A DNA stretch of 64,000 bases from Halomonas halodenitrificans DSM 735. Its GTDB lineage: Bacteria > Pseudomonadota > Gammaproteobacteria > Pseudomonadales > Halomonadaceae. The number at the start of each line of letters is the position of its first letter. Positions within the stretch are counted from its first letter, which is position 1. Location: the NCBI RefSeq assembly GCF_000620045.1, contig NZ_JHVH01000014.1, positions 1 through 64,000 of the forward strand, in the 5' to 3' direction. Shown piece after piece: positions 17,087 to 26,100 of this stretch. Position numbers and translations under genes: made by a program. The notes under the pieces are model-generated. The model made no database searches and was not told the DNA's origin. It worked only from the letters and a program-made list of their open reading frames with translations.

Positions 17087-19812
17087 CTCGGGGCCGGGCA
17101 GGCCGGGTCGCCAGCGTAGAGGCCGTGACCCTGCGCTACGGTGACACCCTGGCCCTGGACGATATCAGCCTGGAGCTGCCGGCCGGCCGAATGGTTGGCC
17201 TGATCGGCCCCGATGGCGTGGGCAAGTCGAGCCTGCTGGCACTTCTCGCCGGGGCCCGGCGCCTGCAGCAGGGGCGCATCGAGGTTCTCGATGGCGATAT
17301 GCGCGATATTCGTCACCGTCGGCTCGCCTGCCCGCGCATCGCCTATATGCCCCAGGGGCTCGGCCGAAACCTCTACCCCACCCTGTCGGTACGCGAGAAC
17401 CTGGCGTTCTTCGGACGCCTGTTCGGGCAGGATGGAGCCGAGCGGGAACAGCGTATCGCGGCGCTGACCCGCGCCACCGGCCTGGCTCCCTTTACCGACC
17501 GCCCTGCGGCCAAGCTCTCCGGCGGCATGAAGCAGAAGCTGGGGCTATGCTGTGCGCTGATCCACGACCCCGACCTGCTGATCCTCGACGAACCCACTAC
17601 CGGCGTCGACCCGCTCTCGCGCAGTCAGTTCTGGGCGCTGATTGAAAGCATCCGTAGCGCACGCCCGGAAATGAGCGTGATCGTCGCCACCGCCTACATG
17701 GACGAGGCCCAGAGCTTCGACTACCTGGTCGCGATGGATGCCGGCCACACGCTGGCAAGCGGTACGCCCGCGGAACTGCTGGCACAGACCGCAACGCAAG
17801 ACCTCGAAAGCGCCTTTATCAACCTCTTGCCCGAGAAGAGACGCCGCCAGCACCGCGCCGTCAATATCCCGCCTCGCCCCGCCAGCGATACCATTGCCAT
17901 CGAGGCGCGGGGGCTGACCAAGCGCTTCGGAGACTTTACCGCAGTCGACCGAGTGGACTTTCGCATCCCCCGTGGTGAAATCTTCGGGTTTCTGGGCTCC
18001 AACGGCTGCGGCAAGAGCACCACCATGAAGATCCTGACCGGCCTGCTGCCGGCTAGCGAAGGCGAGGCCGAACTGTTCGGCCAGCGGGTCGACGCCCAGG
18101 ACCTTTCGACACGCCGTCGCGTGGGCTACATGTCCCAGGCCTTCTCTCTGTATGGCGAACTCAGCGTGCGCCAGAACCTCTCCCTGCATGCGCGTCTCTT
18201 CCAATTGCCCCAGGCCCGGCGTCAGGCCCGTATCGAGGAGTTGCTCGAACGCTTCGCGCTGACAGCCGTCGCCGACAGCCTCTCGGGTGGCCTGCCGCTG
18301 GGGATCCGCCAGCGACTCTCCCTGGCCGTGGCGATCCTGCACCGCCCCGAGATACTGATTCTCGATGAGCCCACCTCGGGGGTCGACCCGATAGCCCGGG
18401 ACGCCTTCTGGCGCGAGCTGGTCAGGCTGTCCCGGGAAGAGGGCGTGACCATCTTTATCTCCACCCACTTCATGAACGAGGCCCTGCGCTGCGATCGAAT
18501 CTCGCTGATGCACGCCGGACGGGTACTGGCCTGCGGCACTCCCGAGGCACTGCGCCAGGAGCGCGGCACCGAGACCCTCGAGGAGGCCTTTATCACCTGG
18601 CTGGCGGAAGCCGCCGACGACCCGCCCGGGGATCCGGAGGCAACGACCCGGGCGACCGAAACGGCCAACCCCCATCGCGACCCGCCGGCTTTCAGCCTCA
18701 AGCGCCTGATGAGCTATACCCGACGGGAGAGCATGGAGCTGCGCCGCGATCCACTGCGGGGCACCCTGGCCCTGCTGGGCAGCATGCTGCTGATGTTCAT
18801 CATCGGCTACGGCATCAGCCTCGACGTCGAGAACCTCGACTACGCGATCCTGGACCACGACCAGACCACCACCAGTCAGGCCTACGCCCTGAACCTGACA
18901 GGGTCGCGCTACTTTACCGAACGCACGCCCCTGACCAGCCAGGACGAGATGGAGGCGCGGATGCGCCGCGGCGATATCGGTCTTGCAATAGAGATCCCGC
19001 CAGGCTTCGGTCGCGACCTCAAGCGCGGCGCCATTCCCGAGGTGGCCTTCTGGATCGACGGCGCCATGCCCACCCGAGCCGATACCATTCGCGGCTATGC
19101 CCAGGGAATTCATGGTGACTTCCTGGCGACCCTGGCCCGGGAGTCCGGCGCCGCCACCCGCGACAGCGGTCTGGAGATCGCCCTGCGCTACCGCTACAAC
19201 CCCGACGTCGAGAGCCTGCCCGCCATGGTGCCGGCGGTCATTCCGCTGTTGCTGATGATGATTCCGGCCATGCTCACCGCACTGGGTGTCGTGCGCGAGA
19301 AGGAGATGGGATCGATCACCAACTTCTATGTCACGCCGGTGACCCGCAGTGAGTTCCTGCTTGGCAAGCAGTTGCCCTATGTGGCCATGGGCATGGTCAA
19401 CTTCGCTACCCTGGTCGCGCTCTCGATTTGGGTCTTCCGGGTGCCGGTGAGCGGTAGTCTGGCGACCCTGAGCCTGGCCGCCCTGCTCTATCTGCTGTGT
19501 TCTACCGGCATGGGGCTGCTGATCTCCTCCCTGCTGCGCAGCCAGATCGCCGCCATCTTCGGCACCGCAGTGATCACCCTGATCCCGGCGGTGCAGTTCT
19601 CGGGGATGCTGCACCCGGTCTCGGCCATGGAAGGCATCAGCGCCCTGGTCGGTCAGGTTTATCCCACCACGCACTTCTTGATCATCACGCGGGGGGTGTT
19701 CTCCAAGGCATTGGGATTCAGCGAGCTGTGGCCCTACTTCGTGCCGCTTCTGGTGGCAATTCCGCTGCTGCTGCTGGCCAGTGTGGCCGGCCTGCGCGAC
19801 CAGGAGAAATAG
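17083..19812 (+). CDS. RbbA-type double-ATPase/ABC-2 permease fusion
   Basis: This 909-residue fusion carries two ABC ATPase domains (about 1-265 and 280-520) and an ABC-2 membrane domain (about 545-909). Walker A motifs are GPDGVGKSS and GSNGCGKST; the first signature is LSGGMKQK and the second [12 protein letters not shown]. Both have Walker B with DEPT(T/S)GVDP. This is the architecture of E. coli RbbA (YhiH), described as ribosome-associated, though homologues in HlyD operons act as exporters. The ATG at 17083 overlaps the previous stop. The substrate is unknown. Confidence 0.9.
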   Translation: MTRGRAGRVASVEAVTLRYGDTLALDDISLELPAGRMVGLIGPDGVGKSSLLALLAGARRLQQGRIEVLDGDMRDIRHRRLACPRIAYMPQGLGRNLYPTLSVRENLAFFGRLFGQDGAEREQRIAALTRATGLAPFTDRPAAKLSGGMKQKLGLCCALIHDPDLLILDEPTTGVDPLSRSQFWALIESIRSARPEMSVIVATAYMDEAQSFDYLVAMDAGHTLASGTPAELLAQTATQDLESAFINLLPEKRRRQHRAVNIPPRPASDTIAIEARGLTKRFGDFTAVDRVDFRIPRGEIFGFLGSNGCGKSTTMKILTGLLPASEGEAELFGQRVDAQDLSTRRRVGYMSQAFSLYGELSVRQNLSLHARLFQLPQARRQARIEELLERFALTAVADSLSGGLPLGIRQRLSLAVAILHRPEILILDEPTSGVDPIARDAFWRELVRLSREEGVTIFISTHFMNEALRCDRISLMHAGRVLACGTPEALRQERGTETLEEAFITWLAEAADDPPGDPEATTRATETANPHRDPPAFSLKRLMSYTRRESMELRRDPLRGTLALLGSMLLMFIIGYGISLDVENLDYAILDHDQTTTSQAYALNLTGSRYFTERTPLTSQDEMEARMRRGDIGLAIEIPPGFGRDLKRGAIPEVAFWIDGAMPTRADTIRGYAQGIHGDFLATLARESGAATRDSGLEIALRYRYNPDVESLPAMVPAVIPLLLMMIPAMLTALGVVREKEMGSITNFYVTPVTRSEFLLGKQLPYVAMGMVNFATLVALSIWVFRVPVSGSLATLSLAALLYLLCSTGMGLLISSLLRSQIAAIFGTAVITLIPAVQFSGMLHPVSAMEGISALVGQVYPTTHFLIITRGVFSKALGFSELWPYFVPLLVAIPLLLLASVAGLRDQEK

Positions 19813-19813
19813 G

Positions 19814-20929
19814 ATGCCATCACTGGGGAATATTCTGCAGCTAGGGATCAAGGAACTGCGCAGCCTGGCCCGGGACCCGGCCATGGTACTGCTGATCCTC
19901 TATGCCTTCAGCCTGAGCATCCATACCAGCGCCACCGCGGTACCCGAGTCGCCACACCGTGCCACGGTCGGGGTGGTGAATGAAGACGCCTCTGCACTCT
20001 CCTGGCGAATGATCGACGCCCTGCAGATGCCCTACTTCCTGCCTCCCGAGCCCATTACCCGTGAGCAGATGGACGCCGGCATGGACAGCGGACGCTTCAC
20101 CTTCACCCTGGACATTCCCCCCGACTTTCAGCGCGACCTGGTCGGCGGACATGGCGCCGAGCTCCAGCTCAACGTGGATGCCACCCAGGTATCCCAGGCC
20201 TTTACCGGCGCCGGCCATATCCAGCAGATAATGGCCAGCGAAGTATCCGAATTCCTGAACCGGCATCGTGCGGAGCCAACCCTGCCCGTGGACGCCGTCG
20301 TTCGCACCGCCTACAACCCCAACCTGGATCGTGCCTGGTTCGGGGCAATCAACGCGGTGGTCGATCAGATCACCATGCTCTCGATCATTCTTACCGGGGC
20401 CGCGCTGATCCGCGAGCGCGAACACGGCACCATCGAGCACCTCCTGGTCATGCCGATAACGCCACTGGAGATCATGTTGGCCAAGGTAGGCTCCATGGCA
20501 ATCGTGGTACTGACCGCCTCGGCACTGGCACTGCGCCTGGTGGTTCAGGGCTGGCTGGCGGTGCCCATACTCGGTTCGGTGGAAGTGTTCCTGCTGGGTG
20601 CCGCCCTGCACCTCTTCGCTACCACGTCCATGGGCATCCTGTTCGGCACCATCGCCCGCTCGATGCCCCAGCTGGGGCTGCTGATCATCCTGGTGCTGTT
20701 GCCCATGCAGATCCTCTCCGGGGGCATGACACCCCGCGAGAGCATGCCCGAACTGGTCCAGCAGATCATGCTGGCCGCTCCCACCACTCACTTTATCCAG
20801 CTAGCCCAGGCCGTACTCTTCCGGGGCGCCGGCCTCACGGTCATCTGGCCCCAGCTGCTGGCCCTGGCCGTTATCGGTAGCGCCTTCTTCCTGATCGCCC
20901 TCTCGCGGCTGCGCCGCTCGCTGCAGTAA
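19814..20929 (+). CDS. ABC-2 type permease (YhhJ-like)
   Basis: The 371 residues have one N-terminal membrane segment at about 20-40, a large periplasmic domain (about 45-175) and five to six C-terminal segments of the ABC-2 permease family, with IREREHGTIEHLLVMPITPLE as the conserved cytoplasmic loop. GGAGAAATAGG precedes the ATG, and the gap from rbbA is only one base. It presumably pairs with the membrane half of RbbA to form the channel of a single exporter. Confidence 0.88.
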   Translation: MPSLGNILQLGIKELRSLARDPAMVLLILYAFSLSIHTSATAVPESPHRATVGVVNEDASALSWRMIDALQMPYFLPPEPITREQMDAGMDSGRFTFTLDIPPDFQRDLVGGHGAELQLNVDATQVSQAFTGAGHIQQIMASEVSEFLNRHRAEPTLPVDAVVRTAYNPNLDRAWFGAINAVVDQITMLSIILTGAALIREREHGTIEHLLVMPITPLEIMLAKVGSMAIVVLTASALALRLVVQGWLAVPILGSVEVFLLGAALHLFATTSMGILFGTIARSMPQLGLLIILVLLPMQILSGGMTPRESMPELVQQIMLAAPTTHFIQLAQAVLFRGAGLTVIWPQLLALAVIGSAFFLIALSRLRRSLQ

Positions 20930-20947
20930 GTTCGCGCCACGGAGAGT

Positions 20948-21790
20948 TCAGGGAGTGTCAATCTCCAGCCGCGAGACCGCACGTTCCACGGCGTCGCGGT
21001 AGGCGCCCCCGAACAGCAGCAGGTGGTTGAGCAGCGGATAGAGTTGAAAGAGCGTCTCGCGGCGCGGCCAGTCATCGGGAGGCGCTCCATCCCGATAGGC
21101 CTCGAAGAAGGCCGCGCCCGGCGAGCCAAACAGGGTCAGCATGGCCAGGTCCACCTCCGGATAGTGACGATAGACCGCCGGGTCGATCAGGGCGGGACCT
21201 CTCGACGTGAAGAGCACATTGCCCGACCACAGATCACCGTGTATCAGGCTCGCGGGGGCATTCGGCAGCCAGGCCTCCAGGCCGTGAGCAAGTGCCTCGA
21301 TTCGGCCACGCAGCGTGGCATCGAGCAGGCCTCGCGCCTGACACGCCTCGGCCAGCGGCAGCAGGCGCCGCTCGCGCTGAAAGGCACGGCCGTCGGCGAG
21401 CGGTGCATTGGGCTGAGGCGTGCGTCCGCAGGCGTTTTCGCGATGCCAGCCGTGAGCCTCGCCGGTCACCCGATGCAGCCTGCGTAGGCCCTCCCCCAGA
21501 GCCGCCGGATCACGCCGTCGAGACGCTACCTCCAGCGCCTCCATTACCAGCCAATCCTCGCTCTGGGCCAGCACTTCGGGAACCACCAGCCCCGATTCGG
21601 CCGCTGCCAGGGTCGCCAGCCCCTCCGCCTCACCGGCCAGGCGCTCGGCGGCGTCATGCTTGACCACCACATCGCCTCGGTCGGTGGTCAGGTGATAAAC
21701 CGCGGCGATATCACCGCCCGACAGCGGTACAAGCTTCCCTTTTGGCGTCAATCCGGCCGCAGCCAGACACCTCTTCAACCCTGCATCCAT
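20948..21790 (-). CDS. Fructosamine kinase family protein
   Basis: The 280 residues match the bacterial fructosamine/ketosamine-3-kinase family, small kinases that phosphorylate sugars attached to protein amines or similar substrates. Visible parts are an N-terminal nucleotide lobe with VVVKHDAAERLAGEAEGL (ATP-binding Lys), the catalytic loop LIHGDLWSGNVLF and the metal-binding ALIDPAVYR. It is a single gene converging on the ABC permease with an 18-base gap. A hairpin followed by a T-run lies 73-99 bases before its start on the same strand, so its leader may be attenuated. Confidence 0.88.
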   Translation of the reverse strand: MDAGLKRCLAAAGLTPKGKLVPLSGGDIAAVYHLTTDRGDVVVKHDAAERLAGEAEGLATLAAAESGLVVPEVLAQSEDWLVMEALEVASRRRDPAALGEGLRRLHRVTGEAHGWHRENACGRTPQPNAPLADGRAFQRERRLLPLAEACQARGLLDATLRGRIEALAHGLEAWLPNAPASLIHGDLWSGNVLFTSRGPALIDPAVYRHYPEVDLAMLTLFGSPGAAFFEAYRDGAPPDDWPRRETLFQLYPLLNHLLLFGGAYRDAVERAVSRLEIDTP

Positions 21791-21862
21791 GACGGCTCCT
21801 GCATTAGCGCAATTCCCCCAGGCTTGCCGCCACAGGACGAGTCGTCAAGGAGAAAGGCACGC

Positions 21863-21889
21863 AAAAAAAGCCGCCCGGGGCGGGGCGGC
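21863..21889 (-). terminator. Intrinsic terminator between divergent genes (minus strand)
   Basis: A seven-base-pair G+C stem with six-base loop is followed on the minus strand by seven T. No annotated gene ends here: the flanking genes start on either side. It therefore implies an unannotated transcript coming from the right. The rest of the 21791-22086 gap holds the A+T-rich repeat tatagatttt(g/t), twice, and nothing else I can name. Confidence 0.65.
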
Positions 21890-21945
21890 AAACAGGGACA
21901 GCACATGCATCAAGGCAGAACATCCATAAAAATCTATACAAAATC
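21863..21945 (-). ncRNA. Candidate small RNA or leader transcript with intrinsic terminator
   Basis: On the minus strand a possible promoter (TTGTTT at 21970-21965, TATAGA at 21949-21944; spacing 15, shorter than ideal) would start a transcript near 21938. The transcript would end at a textbook terminator: GCCGCCC (21889-21883), loop, GGGCGGC (21876-21870), then seven T. The transcript of about 75-80 nt holds only a five-codon ORF (MDVLP). It could be a free small RNA, or an attenuated leader for the fructosamine kinase gene at 21790. Evidence is sequence pattern only. Confidence 0.35.
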
Positions 21946-22086
21946 TATACTACATTTAAAAAATAAACAAGTTTTCTTCGCCACCCTCCTGACACGGTAG
22001 GCCGAAAGCGCCACGATGGCTGACGCTGATGCCCGAATATGGCACAACGACAGGCTCGGCCACCCCATCAAAAAGGAGGCGCATTC

Positions 22087-22398
22087 ATGTATAAGCTGGC
22101 TTTTTTCGTACCCGTGGCGGACGCCGAAGCCGTCAAGGAAGCGGTATTCGCCACCGGCGCCGGGCGTATCGGTGACTACGAAGCGTGCTGCTTCCAGACG
22201 CCGGGCACCGGGCAGTTTCGCCCGCTCGACGGCGCCACCCCGCATATCGGCAGGGTGGGTGACCTGGAGCGAGTGGAGGAGCTCAAGGTAGAGCTAGTCT
22301 GCGAGGACACGCTGATTCGCGAGGCGGTGGCGGCACTTCGCCGGGCCCACCCCTATGAGGAACCGGCCTTCGATGCATGGCGCCTCGAAGACCTTTGA
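22087..22398 (+). CDS. NIF3-like single-domain protein (YqfO-type)
   Basis: The 103 residues form the ferredoxin-like domain found inserted in YqfO/NIF3 proteins and also found alone: MYKLAFFVPVADAEAVKEAV, GRIGDYEACCFQTPGTGQFRP, and the closing HPYEEPAFD. The free-standing form is widespread in proteobacteria; no biochemical role is settled. AAAGGAGG lies eight bases before the ATG at 22087. It is a single gene, convergent with a Nudix gene three bases away. Confidence 0.85.
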   Translation: MYKLAFFVPVADAEAVKEAVFATGAGRIGDYEACCFQTPGTGQFRPLDGATPHIGRVGDLERVEELKVELVCEDTLIREAVAALRRAHPYEEPAFDAWRLEDL

Positions 22399-22401
22399 TG
22401 C

Positions 22402-22956
22402 CTAGCCGGCGCCGGACTGGCGCTCGCGGTCGGGCACGATGTCGCTCACATGGAGCGGGAACTCGCCCTGGGTGCGATCGGCATAGAAGTGCCACAGCGT
22501 GCGCTCGATGGTCGGAAAGGCCAGCTCTTCCCAGGGGATCTCGTGTTCCTCGAAGAGCCCCACCTCCAGGCTTTCCGGCCCGGGAGCGAAACTACCCTCG
22601 AGGTCGGCGCGAAAGATCATGAATACCTGATTGATATGCGGCAGGTTGATCAGCGTATACAGGCCATGCAACCGAGTCTCGGCACAGGCCTCCTCGAGCG
22701 TCTCCCGGGCGGCGGCCTGGGGCGTGGTTTCACCGTTTTCCATGAAGCCCGCCGGCAGCGTCCAGTATCCCTTGCGAGGCGCGATGGCCCGGCGACACAG
22801 CAGCACCCGGCTGCCGCTGACCGTTAGCGTTCCCGCCACAATACGCGGGTTCTGGTAGTGTATGGTCTCGCACTCATCGCATAGGTAACGCGGGCGATCA
22901 TCCCCCTCGGGGATGGCGAGACGTACGGCATGGCCGCAGTGGCTACAGAAGTTCAT
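22402..22956 (-). CDS. Nudix hydrolase with N-terminal zinc ribbon
   Basis: The 184 residues carry a Cys4 zinc ribbon (C4, C7, C26, C29) and a Nudix domain. The Nudix box begins at G70 (GFMENGE) and continues through RETLEEACAE at 84-93, where the usual Gly is Cys. This layout is shared with NudC-like NADH pyrophosphatases, but the protein is much shorter than NudC (about 260) and lacks its SQPWPFPxS tag. ADP-ribose, NADH or FAD hydrolysis is possible; I cannot choose. It diverges from a second Nudix gene across a gap of about 80 bases. Confidence 0.87.
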   Translation of the reverse strand: MNFCSHCGHAVRLAIPEGDDRPRYLCDECETIHYQNPRIVAGTLTVSGSRVLLCRRAIAPRKGYWTLPAGFMENGETTPQAAARETLEEACAETRLHGLYTLINLPHINQVFMIFRADLEGSFAPGPESLEVGLFEEHEIPWEELAFPTIERTLWHFYADRTQGEFPLHVSDIVPDRERQSGAG

Positions 22957-23034
22957 GGGGCTCCCTGGCAGGCTGGCGGGCTTGACGCCGCAGAAGGCAG
23001 CCGGGAAGAAGATACCAAACCCGACGGAAACGCC

Positions 23035-23670
23035 ATGTTAGAAAAACTACACGAACGCCTGCAAGCTCACCGACCCCACCGCCTGTCATTGCGCCTGCCC
23101 GAGGCGGCGGTGCTGATGCCCATCGTCGACCGTCCCGAGCCGACTCTGCTGTTTACCCGACGAGCCGCCCACCTCAACACCCACAGCGGCCAGGTGGCTT
23201 TTCCCGGGGGCAAGCGCGAAGCCCACGACCCCGACCTGCTGAGCACCGCGCTGCGTGAATCCGAGGAGGAAATCGCGCTATCACCGCAGCGCGTCAAGCT
23301 GCTCGGGCGGCTCTCGGAAGTGGCCTCGCTGCATGGCATGCGAGTCACTCCCTATGTGGGCCTGATTCCGCCCGACCTGCCGCTGGTTGCCGACCCTACC
23401 GAGCTGGACCTGATCTTCGAGGTGCCGCTGTCGCTGTTCCTGGAGGATCGCCGCCACCATACCGACGTGATCCCGGTAGATGGCCGTCCCTGGTATGTGC
23501 CCAACTTTCATGTCGATGGCCAGGTGATCTGGGGGCTCTCGGCGATGATGCTGGTAGAGCTGCTGGCCGAGGGCTTCGGACAGCCGCTAAGCCTGCATCA
23601 CGAGCCCCCGGGGCCGCTGTGCTACTTTCCCGAGCGGCTGCTGCGTATTCAGCAGCACGCCACCGGCTGA
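23035..23670 (+). CDS. CoA pyrophosphatase-type Nudix hydrolase (NudL-like)
   Basis: The 211 residues match the CoA diphosphatase branch of Nudix enzymes: AAVLMPIVDRPEPTLLFTRR, then THSGQVAFPGGKRE and ALRESEEEIAL (Nudix box). The segment before the box (LNTHSGQVAFPGG) corresponds to the UPF0035 motif LLTKRxxxLxxHxGxxxFPGG. It would cleave CoA to 3',5'-ADP and phosphopantetheine. The ATG at 23035 suits the family start; the frame is open for 35 more codons upstream. It is followed by the histidine kinase gene after 20 bases and could be co-transcribed with it. Confidence 0.88.
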   Translation: MLEKLHERLQAHRPHRLSLRLPEAAVLMPIVDRPEPTLLFTRRAAHLNTHSGQVAFPGGKREAHDPDLLSTALRESEEEIALSPQRVKLLGRLSEVASLHGMRVTPYVGLIPPDLPLVADPTELDLIFEVPLSLFLEDRRHHTDVIPVDGRPWYVPNFHVDGQVIWGLSAMMLVELLAEGFGQPLSLHHEPPGPLCYFPERLLRIQQHATG

Positions 23671-23690
23671 CCCACGGACCCGACGCCGCT

Positions 23691-25310
23691 ATGCCCAACC
23701 GTTCGCGGAACGCCTCCCCTGCCCTGTCTTCCGAGGCCCCGTCTCCCGAAGCCCTGGGCCGCCTGGTCGAGGAGCATGCCGCCCTTGGCGAGCGCTGTGC
23801 CCGGCTCGAGGAACAGAATCGCGCCCTCAGGGCGGAACGCGACCACTACCATTGGCTGGCCGAGAGCAGCACCGATCTGATCTCCCGCCACGCCCGGGAC
23901 GGCACCTTCCTCTACGCCTCCGGGGCGGCGCGCGATCTGCTCGGCTTTGCGCCCGAAGAACTGATCGGTGTCTCCGCCTATGACCTCTTCCATCCATCCG
24001 ACCTGGCCGACCTGCTCAACAAGTCGCCGCGAATCTACTATCACGACGGCTTCTACCAGCAGACCTATCGCTTCCGCGCCAAGGATGGCCACTACGTGTG
24101 GTTCGAGACCACCAGCCGTACCCGGCGCGACCCGGCCAGCGGCGAATTGATCGACATCCTCTGCGTCTCCCGGGACGTGAGCCGTCGCCTGCGTGCCGAG
24201 GCGAATCGCGAACGGCTGGCGCGCGTGGTGGAATCCACCACCGAATTCGTGCTGTTCATGGATGACGAAGAGCGGCTCTTCTACGCCAACCAGGCCGCCC
24301 GCCACCTCCTGCAGCTCTCCCTTCCCGATGGTGCTACCCGCCTGTCAGATGCCTACGTCGACGCCTCGCTGAGCGATCTGCGCGATATCGTGCTGCCTGC
24401 GGTAACCCGCTACGGCTCCTGGAGCGGCGAGCTCGCCATGCGCGGCCCCGATGGGCCGGTGCCGGTGCTCAGCGTGGTGATGGCGCACTCGGGGCCCGGC
24501 ACGGAACCGGGGCATGTGTCGTTGCTCAACCGCGATATTCGGCTGCGTCAGGCCGCCGAGGAGCAGGCCCGCCGGCATCAGGCCCAGATCGCCCATGCCA
24601 ACCGGCTGGCCACTACCGGCGAGCTGGCCTCCAACATCGCCCATGAACTCAATCAGCCCCTGGGCACCATTGGCAATTACGCCAGCGGTGCCCTGCTCAA
24701 GCTCGACGCCGACCCGCCGGCCGAGGCGCTGCGCCTGCCCCTCGAACAGATCCAGCAACAGGTAGAGCGCCTGGGAGAGCGGCTGCGCCATATTCGAAGC
24801 TTCGTGCGCAAGGGCCAGACTCGCCCGCGGCCGGTGGCCATGTCAGACGTGGTGGAGGCCGCCTGCCGCCTGTGTGAATGGCAATACCAGCAGGCCGGGG
24901 TCGACCTCGAGCCGCCTCTCGAGTCGTCACTACCGCGGGTGATCGCCGACCCCGTCGCACTGGAGCAGGTGCTGGTCAATCTGCTGCTCAACGCCCTGGA
25001 GGCGAGTCGCGACCATCCCGGCGCCGAGCGGGTCCAGATTCAGGCCCGACGCAGCGGGCGCCGCGAAGTGGCCCTGACGGTGGCCGACCAGGGCCCGGGC
25101 ATTACCCCCGACCAGGCGGAACGCATCTTCGCCCCCTTCCACTCGGGCCGCGCCGAGGGGCTGGGCATGGGCCTGGCCATCAGCCATTCGCTGATGGAAG
25201 CCATGGGCGGCAACTTGCGCCTGCTGCCACCGGGCGGTTCCGGCGGCGCCACCTTTACCGCTACACTGCTCGCCGAACCCGACCACACCGCCGCCATACA
25301 GCGTCCATGA
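23691..25310 (+). CDS. PAS-domain sensor histidine kinase (FixL/TodS-like)
   Basis: The 539-residue soluble kinase has a short coiled coil (about 25-50), two PAS domains (about 53-168 and 175-290), a HisKA dimerisation domain with phospho-acceptor His318 in SNIAHELNQPL, and a HATPase domain (N-box NLLLNALEA, G1 DQGPGI, G2 GLGMGLAIS). There is no membrane segment, so it senses a cytoplasmic signal. Neither PAS domain shows an obvious heme motif. Its TGA overlaps the ATG of the response-regulator gene (ATGA), so the two form one system. The 24 open codons upstream of 23691 overlap the Nudix gene and I excluded them. Confidence 0.88.
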   Translation: MPNRSRNASPALSSEAPSPEALGRLVEEHAALGERCARLEEQNRALRAERDHYHWLAESSTDLISRHARDGTFLYASGAARDLLGFAPEELIGVSAYDLFHPSDLADLLNKSPRIYYHDGFYQQTYRFRAKDGHYVWFETTSRTRRDPASGELIDILCVSRDVSRRLRAEANRERLARVVESTTEFVLFMDDEERLFYANQAARHLLQLSLPDGATRLSDAYVDASLSDLRDIVLPAVTRYGSWSGELAMRGPDGPVPVLSVVMAHSGPGTEPGHVSLLNRDIRLRQAAEEQARRHQAQIAHANRLATTGELASNIAHELNQPLGTIGNYASGALLKLDADPPAEALRLPLEQIQQQVERLGERLRHIRSFVRKGQTRPRPVAMSDVVEAACRLCEWQYQQAGVDLEPPLESSLPRVIADPVALEQVLVNLLLNALEASRDHPGAERVQIQARRSGRREVALTVADQGPGITPDQAERIFAPFHSGRAEGLGMGLAISHSLMEAMGGNLRLLPPGGSGGATFTATLLAEPDHTAAIQRP

Positions 25311-25960
25311 CCGATATCACTTCACCCTGCATCGCCATCGTCGATGATGACCAGGCCCTGCGCGACTCCCTGGCCTGGTTGCTGGACTCCGTGGGCATCG
25401 CCAGCCGCCTCTTCGCCGATGGCGAGGCCTTCCTGGCCGCCGACCCCGACGGCTTCGATACGGTGCTGCTGGATGTGCGCATGCCCGGCCTCTCCGGCCT
25501 GCAGGTACAGCAACGCCTCGGTGAACGGGACAAGGCGCCACCGGTGATCTTCATGACCGGTCACGGCGACGTGCCCATGGCCGTCTCCGCCCTCAAGGCC
25601 GGCGCCCACGACTTTCTCGAGAAGCCCTTCAACCACCAGCAGCTGATCGACATCGTGCAGCAGGCGCTTCACGCCCATCGGCAGGCCCGCCGGGCCAGCC
25701 TCCGCCGGGAGGCACTGCGCGAGCGTTATGCGGCGCTGCGCCCCAAGGAGCGCCAGATCCTGGTGCATGTGGCCCGTGGCCTGACCAGCCGCGAGGTGGC
25801 CGACCACCTCGGGATCAGTCCCAAGACCGTGGAGATCTACCGGCTGCGCGCCATGAAGGCGCTGGGCGCCGCCAATCTGGCCGAGCTGGTGCGCCTGTGC
25901 GTGGCGCTGGGTCTGGTGGATACCCTGCCGGAGCCAGACAACGCCGACGGCGGTCCATAA
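25307..25960 (+). CDS. FixJ/NarL-type response regulator
   Basis: The 217 residues have a receiver domain (acidic pocket DDD at 13-15, phospho-acceptor Asp56 in LLDVRMPG, conserved Lys in LEKPF near 106) and a LuxR-type helix-turn-helix (LRPKERQILVHVARGL, SREVADHLGISPKTVEIYR). It would activate transcription when phosphorylated by the kinase encoded just upstream. No obvious target operon is adjacent; the gene downstream is an unrelated peptidase on the same strand after 140 bases. Confidence 0.92.
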   Translation: MTDITSPCIAIVDDDQALRDSLAWLLDSVGIASRLFADGEAFLAADPDGFDTVLLDVRMPGLSGLQVQQRLGERDKAPPVIFMTGHGDVPMAVSALKAGAHDFLEKPFNHQQLIDIVQQALHAHRQARRASLRREALRERYAALRPKERQILVHVARGLTSREVADHLGISPKTVEIYRLRAMKALGAANLAELVRLCVALGLVDTLPEPDNADGGP

Positions 25961-26100
25961 GGCTCTCTCCCCCACCATCTCGCCGCCTCGGTCATCCCAG
26001 GGCCGTGGTCGGCGAGATGGTGGGTACCGCCTACACTGAGGGCGTAAGCCCGGCCATGGCGGCCGTGGCATCCCGACCCCAACGAGGAGGAGACAGCGCC

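Noticed and set aside
17545..19884. Long minus-strand open frame of about 780 codons opposite the RbbA-type gene
   Set aside because: It mirrors a strongly conserved ATPase-permease on the plus strand; its translation is rich in His, Gln, Arg and Gly with no domain, as expected for an antisense frame in G+C-rich DNA.
25897..26100. Extension of the M15 peptidase gene upstream in the same frame
   Set aside because: It would overlap the response-regulator gene. GAGGAGGAG just before the ATG at 26101 and the immediate start of the first peptidoglycan-binding repeat mark 26101 as the start.
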